Of a DNA stretch of 64,000 bases, positions 45,101 to 57,100 are shown piece after piece. The position numbers were made by a program, and so were the translations under genes. The stretch is from Cryptomeria japonica. Its lineage: Eukaryota; Streptophyta; Pinopsida; Cupressales; Cupressaceae. The DNA is taken from positions 266,261,925-266,325,924 of the forward strand of contig NC_081415.1 in assembly GCF_030272615.1 (NCBI RefSeq), read 5' to 3'. Within the stretch, counting starts at the first letter, position 1. Every line of letters begins with the position of its first letter. Under the pieces are notes generated by a model that searched no databases, had not been told where the DNA came from, and saw only the letters and a list, made by a program, of their open reading frames with translations.

Positions 45101-48100
45101 TATATTGTAATTGTGCACCTGCACTTGTGTCTACTTGTAGCTGCCTATAAATTAATTAGACAACTACAATACACATTTCTGTCGCAGAACCAAGAATGAC
45201 TTTCAAAACAGACTTTTAGTAAAAATATCAAACCAAAATTTTCCATCGGACATCTCCTAGAAACACTCATATTGTCAAACATGCAAATTAACAAAGCCCC
45301 AATTTCATTTTCAAATACACCTCCACAAACAATTTAACAATAACATAGAATACCAAGGTGAAATACTGTTCATTCTGCATATCAACCATGCTCTCAAGGC
45401 CTTTTTAGCTTTTTGGAGCAAAACATGTAATGGGGCAGCCTGGGGATAAACTATAAATACACTTCTCCAAGCCTACTTTCTCCACTAAAAACTTTAACTT
45501 GGTAGATGAGAGGAGATACGGTATATCCCACTTTCTTATTCACAGGAATCTATATGTCTGAAGGGATACAAAGAAAAGACCACTTTATTAGATATCTAAT
45601 TCCAGCCACAAGTGTCAATGCAGGTAATGTACACTTCCATGGAACTGAAAGAGGATTATGGTATGGAACTGAAAGAGGATTATGGTAATGAACGATAAAT
45701 TGAAATGTACATGCCTTGCCATTCAGTGCACAATCATTGCAGATGATTAAAATAGTTAATCATATTGCAGGTAACAGTAGATGAAACATGTGGATTTTCT
45801 TACAACTTACTGATAATTCAATAGACTTTTTTAGGGATCACATTGGCCAGACTGAACACGATTATATTAATTTTTCTTGAAGATACTAAAATTTCACATT
45901 TTTGAGACATAATTTTACTCAAGTATAACATTTAGCCCTTCTAATGCTGAGCTCATTCCCATTTATGTGTTCCTGTCACGTGCATGTAACACAACAAAAC
46001 TTTCAAATGATAGATTTATGTGTCAAGCCACAGTACTATTCAACTTGGTAGATAAACATCTCAATTGCTGTCATTCTCTCCTGGTTAAACTAAGAATTAT
46101 AGTTTTAGACTTTTAGTATTTTACATCTCTAGATTTTAGTTTGTATTTTTTATTTGACTCGGGAAAGAAATCCATCATGAAGATTCTCATTTTATATCTA
46201 TCAACTTGATTCTCATAAGTAGCAAAAATGATGAATATTTCAAAACTGCTTCAAATGATAAAATAACAAGCATTCCATTGTAATGCTTCCCCCAATACAG
46301 TACTACTAAAGATTTAAGAGAGAGAAGTAGAGTCTTGTTAAACAGTAACCAAAACAGTTATAAGTTCTATCAAATAGATAAATTGCAAAAAAAAAAGAGA
46401 TTCAAAAAATGTTCATCGCAGTGTAAGAAAAGTACAAAACCACTCCAACAAAAGATGCAGACAGAAAGGCAAACTGACAGCCAAGCCAGTCTTAATCAGA
46501 ACAGAATTAACCAGTTCAATACATTATACATAATTATAAGCTAGTATTTCTGAACTCTTTGAAAATGAAAAATAACATTTGCTACCTTGAGAGACTTCTA
46601 AAGAATAATAATCCAGGGTTGAAAGGCTAGCACAAAACCATATTAATACTGCATAATTCAACTCTTTCGTAGTCCACCAGAACTCAGATAAAGAATAAAT
46701 ACTAGCAAATAAAGTGATCGAGTACAGCGAAATAACAGTCATTTGTGACTAAGACCAGGCAGCAATAACTTATCTCAGAGAAGAGAAAAACAACATAATT
46801 ACTTTGATGTAATCTGGAAGTTGTTTTCTAATAAAATTCTTAAAGCTCAGATGATCGCACAGAGAACAGGTGACTAGTACTTGCAGCAAGAACTTATCTC
46901 AGAGACGAGGGAAAATCTTAATTACTTTGATGTAACCTGGTTGTTGTTTTCTAACGAAATTCTTAAAGCTCAGAATATCACAAGAGAACAGGTGATTAGT
47001 ACCAGGCAGCAAGAACTTATCTCAGAGCTGAGAAATGATCATAATTCCTTTGATGTAACCTGGTACATGTTTTCTAATGAAAATCTCAAAGCTCAGATGA
47101 CTTCACAGAGTACAGATAAATTAAGAATCTTGTCTCGTGATATTAAACATATAAGCGGCAGAACTTGCTTAATGTAAAACATCCAACATATACTTGTGAA
47201 ATCGCATCTAAAATGTAAACAAAAGCAATATTTTCAAAACATGTCATGAAGAAAATTATTCGCATATTGTCAATGGACACATTAGAAATGCTCACATCTT
47301 CCTTATGGTTTTGGTGAGGCTCTATATTAGATCCCATATGATCACTTATTCCCACTACTTCAATCAGATTAGCTTTCTTCACCAAAAAAATGCTTGGATC
47401 TACCACAGCTTATTCTTAAAGTTCCCATTCTATTGACCTGTAATGTCCCCACTTTGGAATAGAATTTAACAATAAATAATAATAATTTGGAAATAGGAAA
47501 AGTTGCGACTCCCTCAACAATTTGGAAATCAGAAGTGCACATCTGATTTAAATAAGTGCAGATCTGATTATGAAAGGTTATGTCCCTTTCAAAGGGCAGA
47601 AATAATGAAGAGTTGCACTCTTTCAAAAGGTGCAAATGTTGAAAGGGTGTGTCTCTTGCCAAAGGGCATGCATGATGAAGAGGTGTGACCTCTCCCTCAC
47701 ATTGAGAGATATAAAGGAAAGGAATCAAAGTATCCAGCAACATCACCATGGATTGGATCGGATCGCAACTGTTATTAAGTTACAGGCAGTAGCATCTTTG
47801 TTCTTGGTGGTATGCATGGGGATGTGCTGAATATGCATGCTTAATATATGAAGCCTGATAATGTTGTTATGCAGAATTTAGTAGTAATATTAATATAGAC
47901 TGCAATATGTATGAGAGACGTACTTAATTTCATATATATTCATAATGCATGAGAAGATAGTATACTTATTGTCTTAATCATGTTATTACTGTCAGTATTT
48001 AAGAAGATGGGATTGAGTTGTTTCCAAGAGGGGCAGTCTAAATCCAGCCAATGGGATGATTCCCAAGATAGGGTAGGGATCAGCATCCTGTAAACCTTGA

Positions 48101-51100
48101 GGGCATAGTCCCAAGATACGGTAAGGGCTTGGATCTGTAAACTTTGAGGGAGCCTATTGAGTTTGGTATCTAAGCACTTGGCAACATAGTCATCTCCTCC
48201 TTCCTTAAAACTGGAGTAGTAACAAGGATTAAACTTTGCATTAAGAATTATGGATGATACAAATAATTATCTAATAATAGAATTAATTGCCTAGTAAGGT
48301 GGATTGACAATTTATTCATGAATAATTGATAAATTATTTAAAACTATGGAATATCACAGATCTGAATTTTGTTAAGGAAAGAGCTAAAAATAGAGTTGTC
48401 TCCTAATCAATTTAGTTTAAGTCATAAGCATATTGGAATAAATTAATTACTGTTATAACAGGCCTCAACTTAGTAGGGGACAATACATGACCACTTTGGT
48501 TTTTTGTGCACAATTATTGAATGAACTTCCAACAACTTTTTGGCAAACACAGAAGTAGAAGAAATGGTATGCAAGATATTTCTAAAGATACAAGTACACA
48601 ATCACAGTCAGCCACCTCTTCCAGCAACTATTGAATGAACTATTCTTACACTTTTTTGGCAACCACAGGAGAAGAAATTGGCATGAAGAGGAAACTCCTC
48701 CATACAATTTTTTGGCAACCACGGAAGAAGAAATGGGTTTGGAAGATATTTCTAAAGATAAAGAGTATCCAGTCCAAATCAGTCGATTTAGATGATTAAA
48801 AATTGTTAACAGCCACCAAGAAAAACTAGATTTATGAACAAAGTAGATCACAAATAATCCAATTCAGCACATACCTGATATCAATATCAGTGCTCGATAA
48901 AGGCATCTGATCAATGCGTGCTCTCTTGCTCACGCGCATGGCATCTCGTACATTATCGCACCAGCCACATGATTCTAAATGTTCTCTTGCTTCTTGGCAA
49001 ATACTGAACAAGGAACATATGTATATTGTAATTAACATTATAGTATATATTTAATGATATAGAAAATCTATATGTATCAGAATTACGAACATTGTAAATT
49101 GCTCAATGGTAGACTAAATATTTAAAAACATTGCCAAAAAAAAAAAAAACACCTGGTCAATAACCTAACTAAATCACCTTCTCTAATTACAAAGCTTTCA
49201 ACCAAAATTAAATGCCTAATGGAAATAATAAGAAAATAATAGATCACTCTAGACATAGTCCCAGACCATCCCATTATTTCCCGTATTCCTTTCCATCATA
49301 AGATGCCCACAGAAGGTCTTGCAAATTATGTTTACATATTCTACAAAATAATTCAAGCTCTTTTATAGATCCAGGAGTAGAAGCTGCATCTCAACAGAAT
49401 CTATTACTGTTAATCCCTTGCTTTATGCCCCTTCTGGAATTGAGGAACAGCACCCTTTGCAGTTCCCCTGCACTACCATACTATTACCATCATAGACTCA
49501 TCATATTTGTTGCAAGGCACTCATTAAATGGCTCTTCATATTCTCGAGATAAGATTATTCTTTTTCTATCATGAGAAACTCATTATTCTTTTTCTATCAT
49601 GTGACACTCTCACTTGACACACCTATAAGCTGTACATACATCCCCAACTAGATCTGAATACAAAACACAGAGCAGAGCAGAGGTGATAGACTTCATATTC
49701 TGAATACAATTGGTTAATTTAAGAGCTCTTATACTGTCAAAATTCCATTAAGAGAAGCATTGATGAAAAATTCATAATTCCATAATGTTCTTATGCCACC
49801 AAGCACATCACAAAGGCCAAAAGGACTTCTGGTACTGGTTGTGTGGCATTTACAAGATATTTAGTTAACACGGCCTTGCATTGGGTATCATCTTTAACAC
49901 CTCAAATCTATTACGCAGATTGATCCATTCTGTTAAGCATAAAAGGCTGGCAGCCAATAAAACAGACAATCTATACATCCATTCCAATATTTACCTCTTG
50001 TCACACTCCTTTGTAGACTGCAACAAGGGACCTAGTAAGCTTTGGAATGTGCAGAGTGAGATGAGTGACATTAATGCATCCATTAATGCACAGATACATT
50101 TAGGCATTCGCCACTGCATCATCATCAGACTCTAAGACTTTAGTTAGCCGGTGTACCCAGTCCAATTATCATGATTCTCAAAGGGGCCTTGATAATATTG
50201 AATTCTGATTTCAGGAGAATAATGATGATGTTGTTGATAGCATGTAATGCTATGGATGCAATTATTTTGATGATGAAATTATATCGATGAACATTTTGAG
50301 ATATTGCAGCAATACCAATGTATTGCTTCTATAGTAATGAAAACTTCCTCTTTGAAATTATTTTGGAGATGCAAATATTAATAAAGACATTTTTGGATTT
50401 ATATGTAGCCAAATATATGTCTGTACTTTTTTAATCTTGTATCCAAATTACTGGGTCCTGAAAATTAGCCACACTCTTCTCAGAGTTTTAAAAAATTAGG
50501 TGCAACTACATCAGATACCATATCAATATCTGTGTCCGTGCAACATTTGGTATTGTACTGGATCAAGGGAGATGGACATTTACTTTGAGTCTCTTTGCAA
50601 GCTCTATGTGATGAACTCATGTAAAGTTAGGGACCGAGGTGCGTGATGGGGTGAAGTTCAACAATGTAGGTTAGCAGCCATAATATTGAATGAACATTTC
50701 CAGACTTAGAAAATGCAAGGGTCTATTGAGAGGAAGAAAGTCACAATCCACATTGGATCTAGCAATACTCATAAGTCATAACCGTATGGAGTCTATAGAC
50801 AAGTTAACAACCAAAACGCCAATTTATTTATTTATACTGGAAAATGTTGATGCATGGTATCTGAGGTGCAATCACTGCTTGTCATGCAAAATACCACAAA
50901 GATAAACAATGCAGGATAGCCTATCAGCAAACTTCATAAAACCGTGCATACCTTTCTGCTAGGTCAAGTTGATAAAATTTTAGATGTAAATTGTTGCAAG
51001 GCATTTCCTTAATTTTAAGATTTTTATTGGGAAGGTCAACACTACATGCTTGAGGGTTTCAAATCCCTGCGAAGTTGGTATCATCTCACAGAATGGATAA

Positions 51101-54100
51101 GAGATTTTTCTCAGAAAGCTCCAGCATTTCTTAATAATGTTACCAGCTTGGTGCAGTTGCTGGGACAGAACATGAGAATAAATGAGCAAGAGATGAAAAT
51201 ATATGTAAAGTTCAAATTGTCAAGAAAAAAATCAATAGGGGTTCACTATTAAAAGGGATACCTGACATGTTATTGAAATAAAGTATTGGCTTTGTAGAAT
51301 CAAACAAGATAACAATTTTATTAGGAAAAAAATTATAAGAACTGATAAAATATATTGACTAGAGGTTGAACCTGCAATTCAAATACCATCTGATTTGTAT
51401 TTGCCCAAAAGACATTCCAAAAGTGGCATCTAATACTCATGACAGCCTCCATGAATTCAAGGTCTTACCCTTTTGGACTTACAAACGCATCTAAGATCTT
51501 TCAATCTAGTATGAAAAGTATTTTTAAACACAAATGTCAAGAAATATGTGCTTATACATTTCAACAATATCCTATGTTTTCTATATTGGAAGAAAACAAA
51601 TACTATGCAACAAATTCTAAATGTAGTTTACAGTGGAAATTCTAATGAAAAAGATATATTGATCTTGTTCTCTCTAATCAATCTTCTGAATGTTGAACAT
51701 GAAAGTTAATAAAGATATGTTTGCATACAATTTATTGATGAAATATTTGATAAATTGCACAGCAGAAATTATTCAGCCAAGTTGGACTTTCATTCTGAGT
51801 ACTGTATCACTCGAATCTGACCACAGATGTTCCAAAAACAGCATTCCAAATATATGGTCACTACACCTTTAATGATATGGCCTTAGGATTTAGTGATGCA
51901 TCTTTGACATTTCAATCTGCCATAACATTATTTTGCATACATCTTAAAATATTTTGATCATAGTTCTAAGCTTTTGACATATCTTAAAATATAATAACGC
52001 CTGAAAAGACAATCGTCATTCTGCCAACAACTTGTCAGTATTAAAAGAAAACAGGAATCATGGAAAATAAGTCTAAGAGTAATTTCATTTTCATCAAAAA
52101 GTTCAATATTTGGAATATATCATTTCAGTGAAAGGTGTTAAATCCAGCCCTACCAAGAAAAAACAAAAAAATAACAAAAGGACAAATTGAGAACCTGAGA
52201 ACAATTCAAAATTGAGGATTCCTTGTCTTAGCTAGTTATTATCAATGCCTGGCAATAAATCTTGCTAGGCAGTAGCACCCATAGGAGAATCAATGAAGAA
52301 ATACTCATTCATGTAGACAATGGAGGACAAATAAACATTTCAAAAATCATAGGCCTTAGGAAACAACTCCACCACTAGGCACACCAAATTTCTTAGTCAC
52401 CTATCATCAAAAATGATACTTCAAGCTTCCAGTAGAAACAATAATAATGCAGGGTTGTCACCAAAAGCTTTTAGTATCAAGAAGCTAAGTCAAAGGAGAA
52501 ATCATCATCCATTGAAATTGCTTGATATTTGTGACACAGTATGTCACTATTTTTGGTAAAGTTATTATGATTTACGTACTTCAATTTTTCTGCCTTCATT
52601 AAAATATTTTTCTCAAGTCCATACAATTTATTTATTTCATTCGGTTCTCTTTTTTTGCGATGTCTACATTAATTCTTTTAGTGATGATATTCAGTGATCA
52701 TAAGATTTGTTGTCCAAGCAATGCTGAGGTTCCTTCAATTTTCCACCAACAGTACTGCTGCATGAATAAGTGCAACAACAATTGCACCATTTGTCACATG
52801 GGTACAGTTTTGATAAGCTTCTTCTAAACTATTCCTCCATAATCTCCCACTAGCCCACATTTTGGAAATTCTCTTTCAATTGGTATTGAAGTTAGATTCT
52901 TTTCAATCAGCATTGGCTCATATTGAATGTAGTGCGATGTTTGTTCCTCTTGACCATTGGTCAACAAAAAAGGTTGTTCACCATTGATTAGACATAAATT
53001 TGTGGTCTTACAAATTAGAATGGTTTTTCCCTATGCTCGTCAGAAAATTGGTCATACTACCATTAGTCAATGCTGTGAGACTTCATCAAATAACAATCAT
53101 TTCAACAATTATGATAGTCCATTTTAACACATTGATTAGGTTTTGTGAAGTATAAAATCCACATTTTTAAGTTCAATAGATTGATTTTCAAAATATTCTG
53201 ACTTGGCATTGAGTCATGGACAACTAGATTGCATTTACAATTGAGGGCATTCATGCACATTTTATATGTACACTGCAACGAAGTATACTATGTTTTAATA
53301 TTACTCTCTTTGCATCCTCATCATGCTAAAAAATTCATCAATTTTCATTCAACTCCAATGGTCAATTGTGTTACAATTCATTTTCCATCAACAACATTAG
53401 AATTCATCAATCTATGATGCAAGGTCTTGTAATTCCCGGATTTATTTTCTTCTACTGCTCCTAAGATAGAAACAAGGAACTCCATTGGCACCAAGATTTT
53501 TTTTCCCATATATTAAAATACAATCAGCAGGATTCATTCGTTATTTCTAAGGTTGTATGATACACCCAAATTTCTTTGCCCAGCTCTGCAACTACAGTAT
53601 AATGATATTCTTGTTTGATGCTCTATGTGTTCATTGGCTATAGGGTGGTAAGTTCTGGACTTGTTACATTTAATCCTCAATATTTCAAGCATCTATGTAA
53701 TTACTTCATGAAGTTCATTAAGAACTATGAACCTCTATTGATAATTAAATTCATCGACCAGCCAACCTCTCTTATTATGCATAAATGGCATTTGTAGTTC
53801 CTTTGGTCGTATTACCACATAAATATTTAGCTTCCACCTACTTCATAAGGTTCTGTGTTGCCACCAATAAATACCGCACATGAACCTTGCCTTGCAAAAT
53901 GCTTAAAAGTGACCACAAAATATAATATTTGTCTCAACTGATTAGTCAAGTACCATTGGTTACAAGCGATGGAAATCTACTTGTACATTCATTGCAGGAT
54001 TTTAAACATTTGAAGCGCTCGCAATGTATTGCAGGTCACAACAATACAATCTAATATTTCTAGTTGTGGCTATATAATCATCATGGCAACTTGCTTCTCC

Positions 54101-57100
54101 GTCATACTCTTTACAACGATATCCTCAACTTCCTCATTAACAAAACATGCTTGCAATATATGATCTTCTACCAGATAATATAACACATAAATCTACTAAA
54201 AGGATCTAAGTTTTGGAACGGTCCTTCACCTTTCTGCCAGTGAAATTTCTAGAGTGATTTGGTAAGCGTCTAGAATCTAGATACTCCCCAATGCCATTAT
54301 ATAATTTTGATTTGGCAAATCTGCAATATGAAACCATGAATTTGAATAGTCATTACTATAGTTCAAAAAATCAATAATATCTCACAGGGCTCACAAGTCC
54401 TCATGGGTCAGAAGTAACTCATAGAATAACTCACAAATTGGACAGAAAATATAAGCCGATGTTGAAATAAGGCAATCTTTCCGCTACAAATATCCTTTGA
54501 ATTCTTAAGCATAAGCATTGGCCAATCAAATATAGCCTTAGTATTTTTAATGGATATGTATGAACACTGTTTGTACAAATAATGTACCCAGCATATTCAA
54601 TGATGACCAGTCAAATTTGCATTTGGATTTCTTGGGATACAACCCTTTCGTTGGAAAGAGTTGCAAGAAGAATGTCCAGATGCTCTAAATGTTGTGCTGG
54701 TGTTTTATCCAAACGCAGGACATCAGAAAAAAAATAAAAAATTGTTAAGAAACTTACTGAATACTCTATTCATCAATGCTTGCAAAGTTGGAGGAGCATA
54801 GAAGAGGAAGACATCACTCAGAAATAATAGTGTTCCTGATAAATCTGTAAAGTTGTTTTCTTTAGGTCCTGGAGTTGAAATGGAATCCAATAATAACCTC
54901 ATATAGAGTTAAAACTTACAAAATACTTGGACCCAATGTAATTCATCCACTAAAGCATCAATCTTGGGTATTGGAAACTTGTTTCTTATTGAATTTGATT
55001 CATGTTGTGGAATAATACAAAGATGATACGACCCATCCTTTTCTTTGGTCAAGGCTTATCAATGTGGCATTGGTGTTCTTACCAAGAACGACAATATGCA
55101 TTAGTTGGTGTGAGTTTTCCACACTCCATTGATTACATGCACAAAATTCTGGTTTAAACTGTGTATGCTATTTTGCTCGACGTTCCGGATCACACTCAGT
55201 GGTCCAACATCATTTTCCTCTTCCTGATGATAGACCACCGAGTGTGATCCAAAACATGGAGCCAAAAAGTATACACAGTTTAAGCCAGAAACTTGCGCAT
55301 CTCAAATAAAACTCCAACACGAGTCACACTATCTATTCACTAGAAATACCCATCATATCTATAGAAAAGAAACATTGTAAAACTCTTTGTAGGTGCAAAT
55401 TCAATTACACACTCCACTACACTACAAGGGGAAGCCTATTCCATGATTATGTATAATTTATTAGAACTTGTGGGTTTTAGATTGTAAATCAGAGGGTCTA
55501 CATCTAATGAACCATAAAAAAGAGCCCATTCTTCAAGATTTTATACATATAGGTATTAATCTATAGTCTAGATCTCCTTTGGAATTTGGATTTCACTGTA
55601 TACTCGTGGAGTCATGAGCCCCTTGCTTTAAGAGAAAAGATTTCTCCAAGTGGTTGGTGGATTAAGCCCCTGGTGCGTACAATTATTAGACATAGACAAT
55701 AACATCCACTACTCAAAAAGCTATAATATTAAAAATGTCCATGAGGGTATGACCAGACATTCTAAACTCTACATATGTACAACTCTAGTGCATCATATCT
55801 TTCTGTGGCATAGGACTTGTACGGGAAATATTTCAGGCCAAGCTTACAAACCGACTTCTTTAGCCATTCAAAGCATTTTACACTTACTTGGATTTTCTGA
55901 CAGATAACGTTTTGTAAACTTGATAACTCATACTTTCTCTCTTTGTTTGGCCTGTCAAATTTGCACCCCCTTTCCAAAAGTACAACCTTTTTACTAACAG
56001 CTTCTAGATGGATCAGTCCTTTTGCAGACAGAAACATAACTTTTCTTCAATCTGCAATTCAAACATCTTTATCTCAGCTTGAAGTTTTGCACACACATCG
56101 TAGATATGGATTTCCAAAGAATGTCTTTTGCGAATTTGGCCTTTGACTTTAAAAAAATTGAATTCTTCTATAGCCTTCCATTGTCATATCTTTCTAAAAA
56201 GATGAACACGATAGAACCTGTCTCAATTTTGATCTACTCTTTGGTTTAGTGCATCGAAAACTAACTAATATTCCCTCTAAGATTTAGAGAAACCTACCTA
56301 TGTCCATGTATGAATTGTCCCATCCAAGTGGTACAAGGCACCATTTAACTTCTCATCTAGATCATAAATATAACGTACCTTGAAGCTAGCCTCATCTAAA
56401 GGTTAAATGAACTTTGCTGCGGGTTGGCAATCATGGAGAAGTAGATACCTTATTCCCCATGATTTATCTCCTTTTCCCCCTAAGAGATCTGAGGGCAATG
56501 CACCTAAGGGTTCAGCTCTACATACATGTACCTTCACCTTCAAACTCCTCTCACAAAAAATTTTAGGTGACTCTTTGATCATGCACTCATACTTATTCCT
56601 TCACACCCCCAACATTTTGAAGCATACTTGAGAACCAATGGAAAAAGAACAAATTTCAATAATAACAACATTGAATGTGTGATCTGTGAAGCTTTTTCAG
56701 TAATGAAATTGTTAGTAAAATATCTTACTGGGACAGAAATTGGAGATGATGAACATGATAAAGATGCTAGTTGATGTTTACCCAATTCGTGTGAAGATTG
56801 TGTGCAGCTACAACTTACACTAAATGTGAAGCCAATAGTAAATCAAATATACTTTTCTTTGCAGTAAATTTGGAGACTGAAATTTTTAACTAAGCTGTTT
56901 TTCCATTTTGCCCCTGATTCCTGAAGAATTTTTTAGATAAGAATTTTTTAGATTTTCTAACTTTATTCTACAGTTATTTTCACCATAGAATAAGAATTTT
57001 ATTTAATTGTGTATATCGGTAGGAAACTTCTAAAAAACCATTTATGTATATCTGCAAAAGAAGTATTGCATTTGAGGGCAATTTTCTCAAATAAATATAT

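Larger units (their letters stand above)
42190..48874 (-). other. UBP intron, 6.7 kb
   Basis: GTATGT donor at 48874 and TTATGCAG acceptor at 42190. It is AT-rich, with a solo LTR (47439-48487), a three-copy 123-bp repeat (46754-47116), a 24-bp duplication (45641-45688) and a trace of a copia gag zinc knuckle near 42884. A same-strand open stretch at 43387-43172 (72 codons) lacks convincing splice sites and known motifs. Confidence 0.72.
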
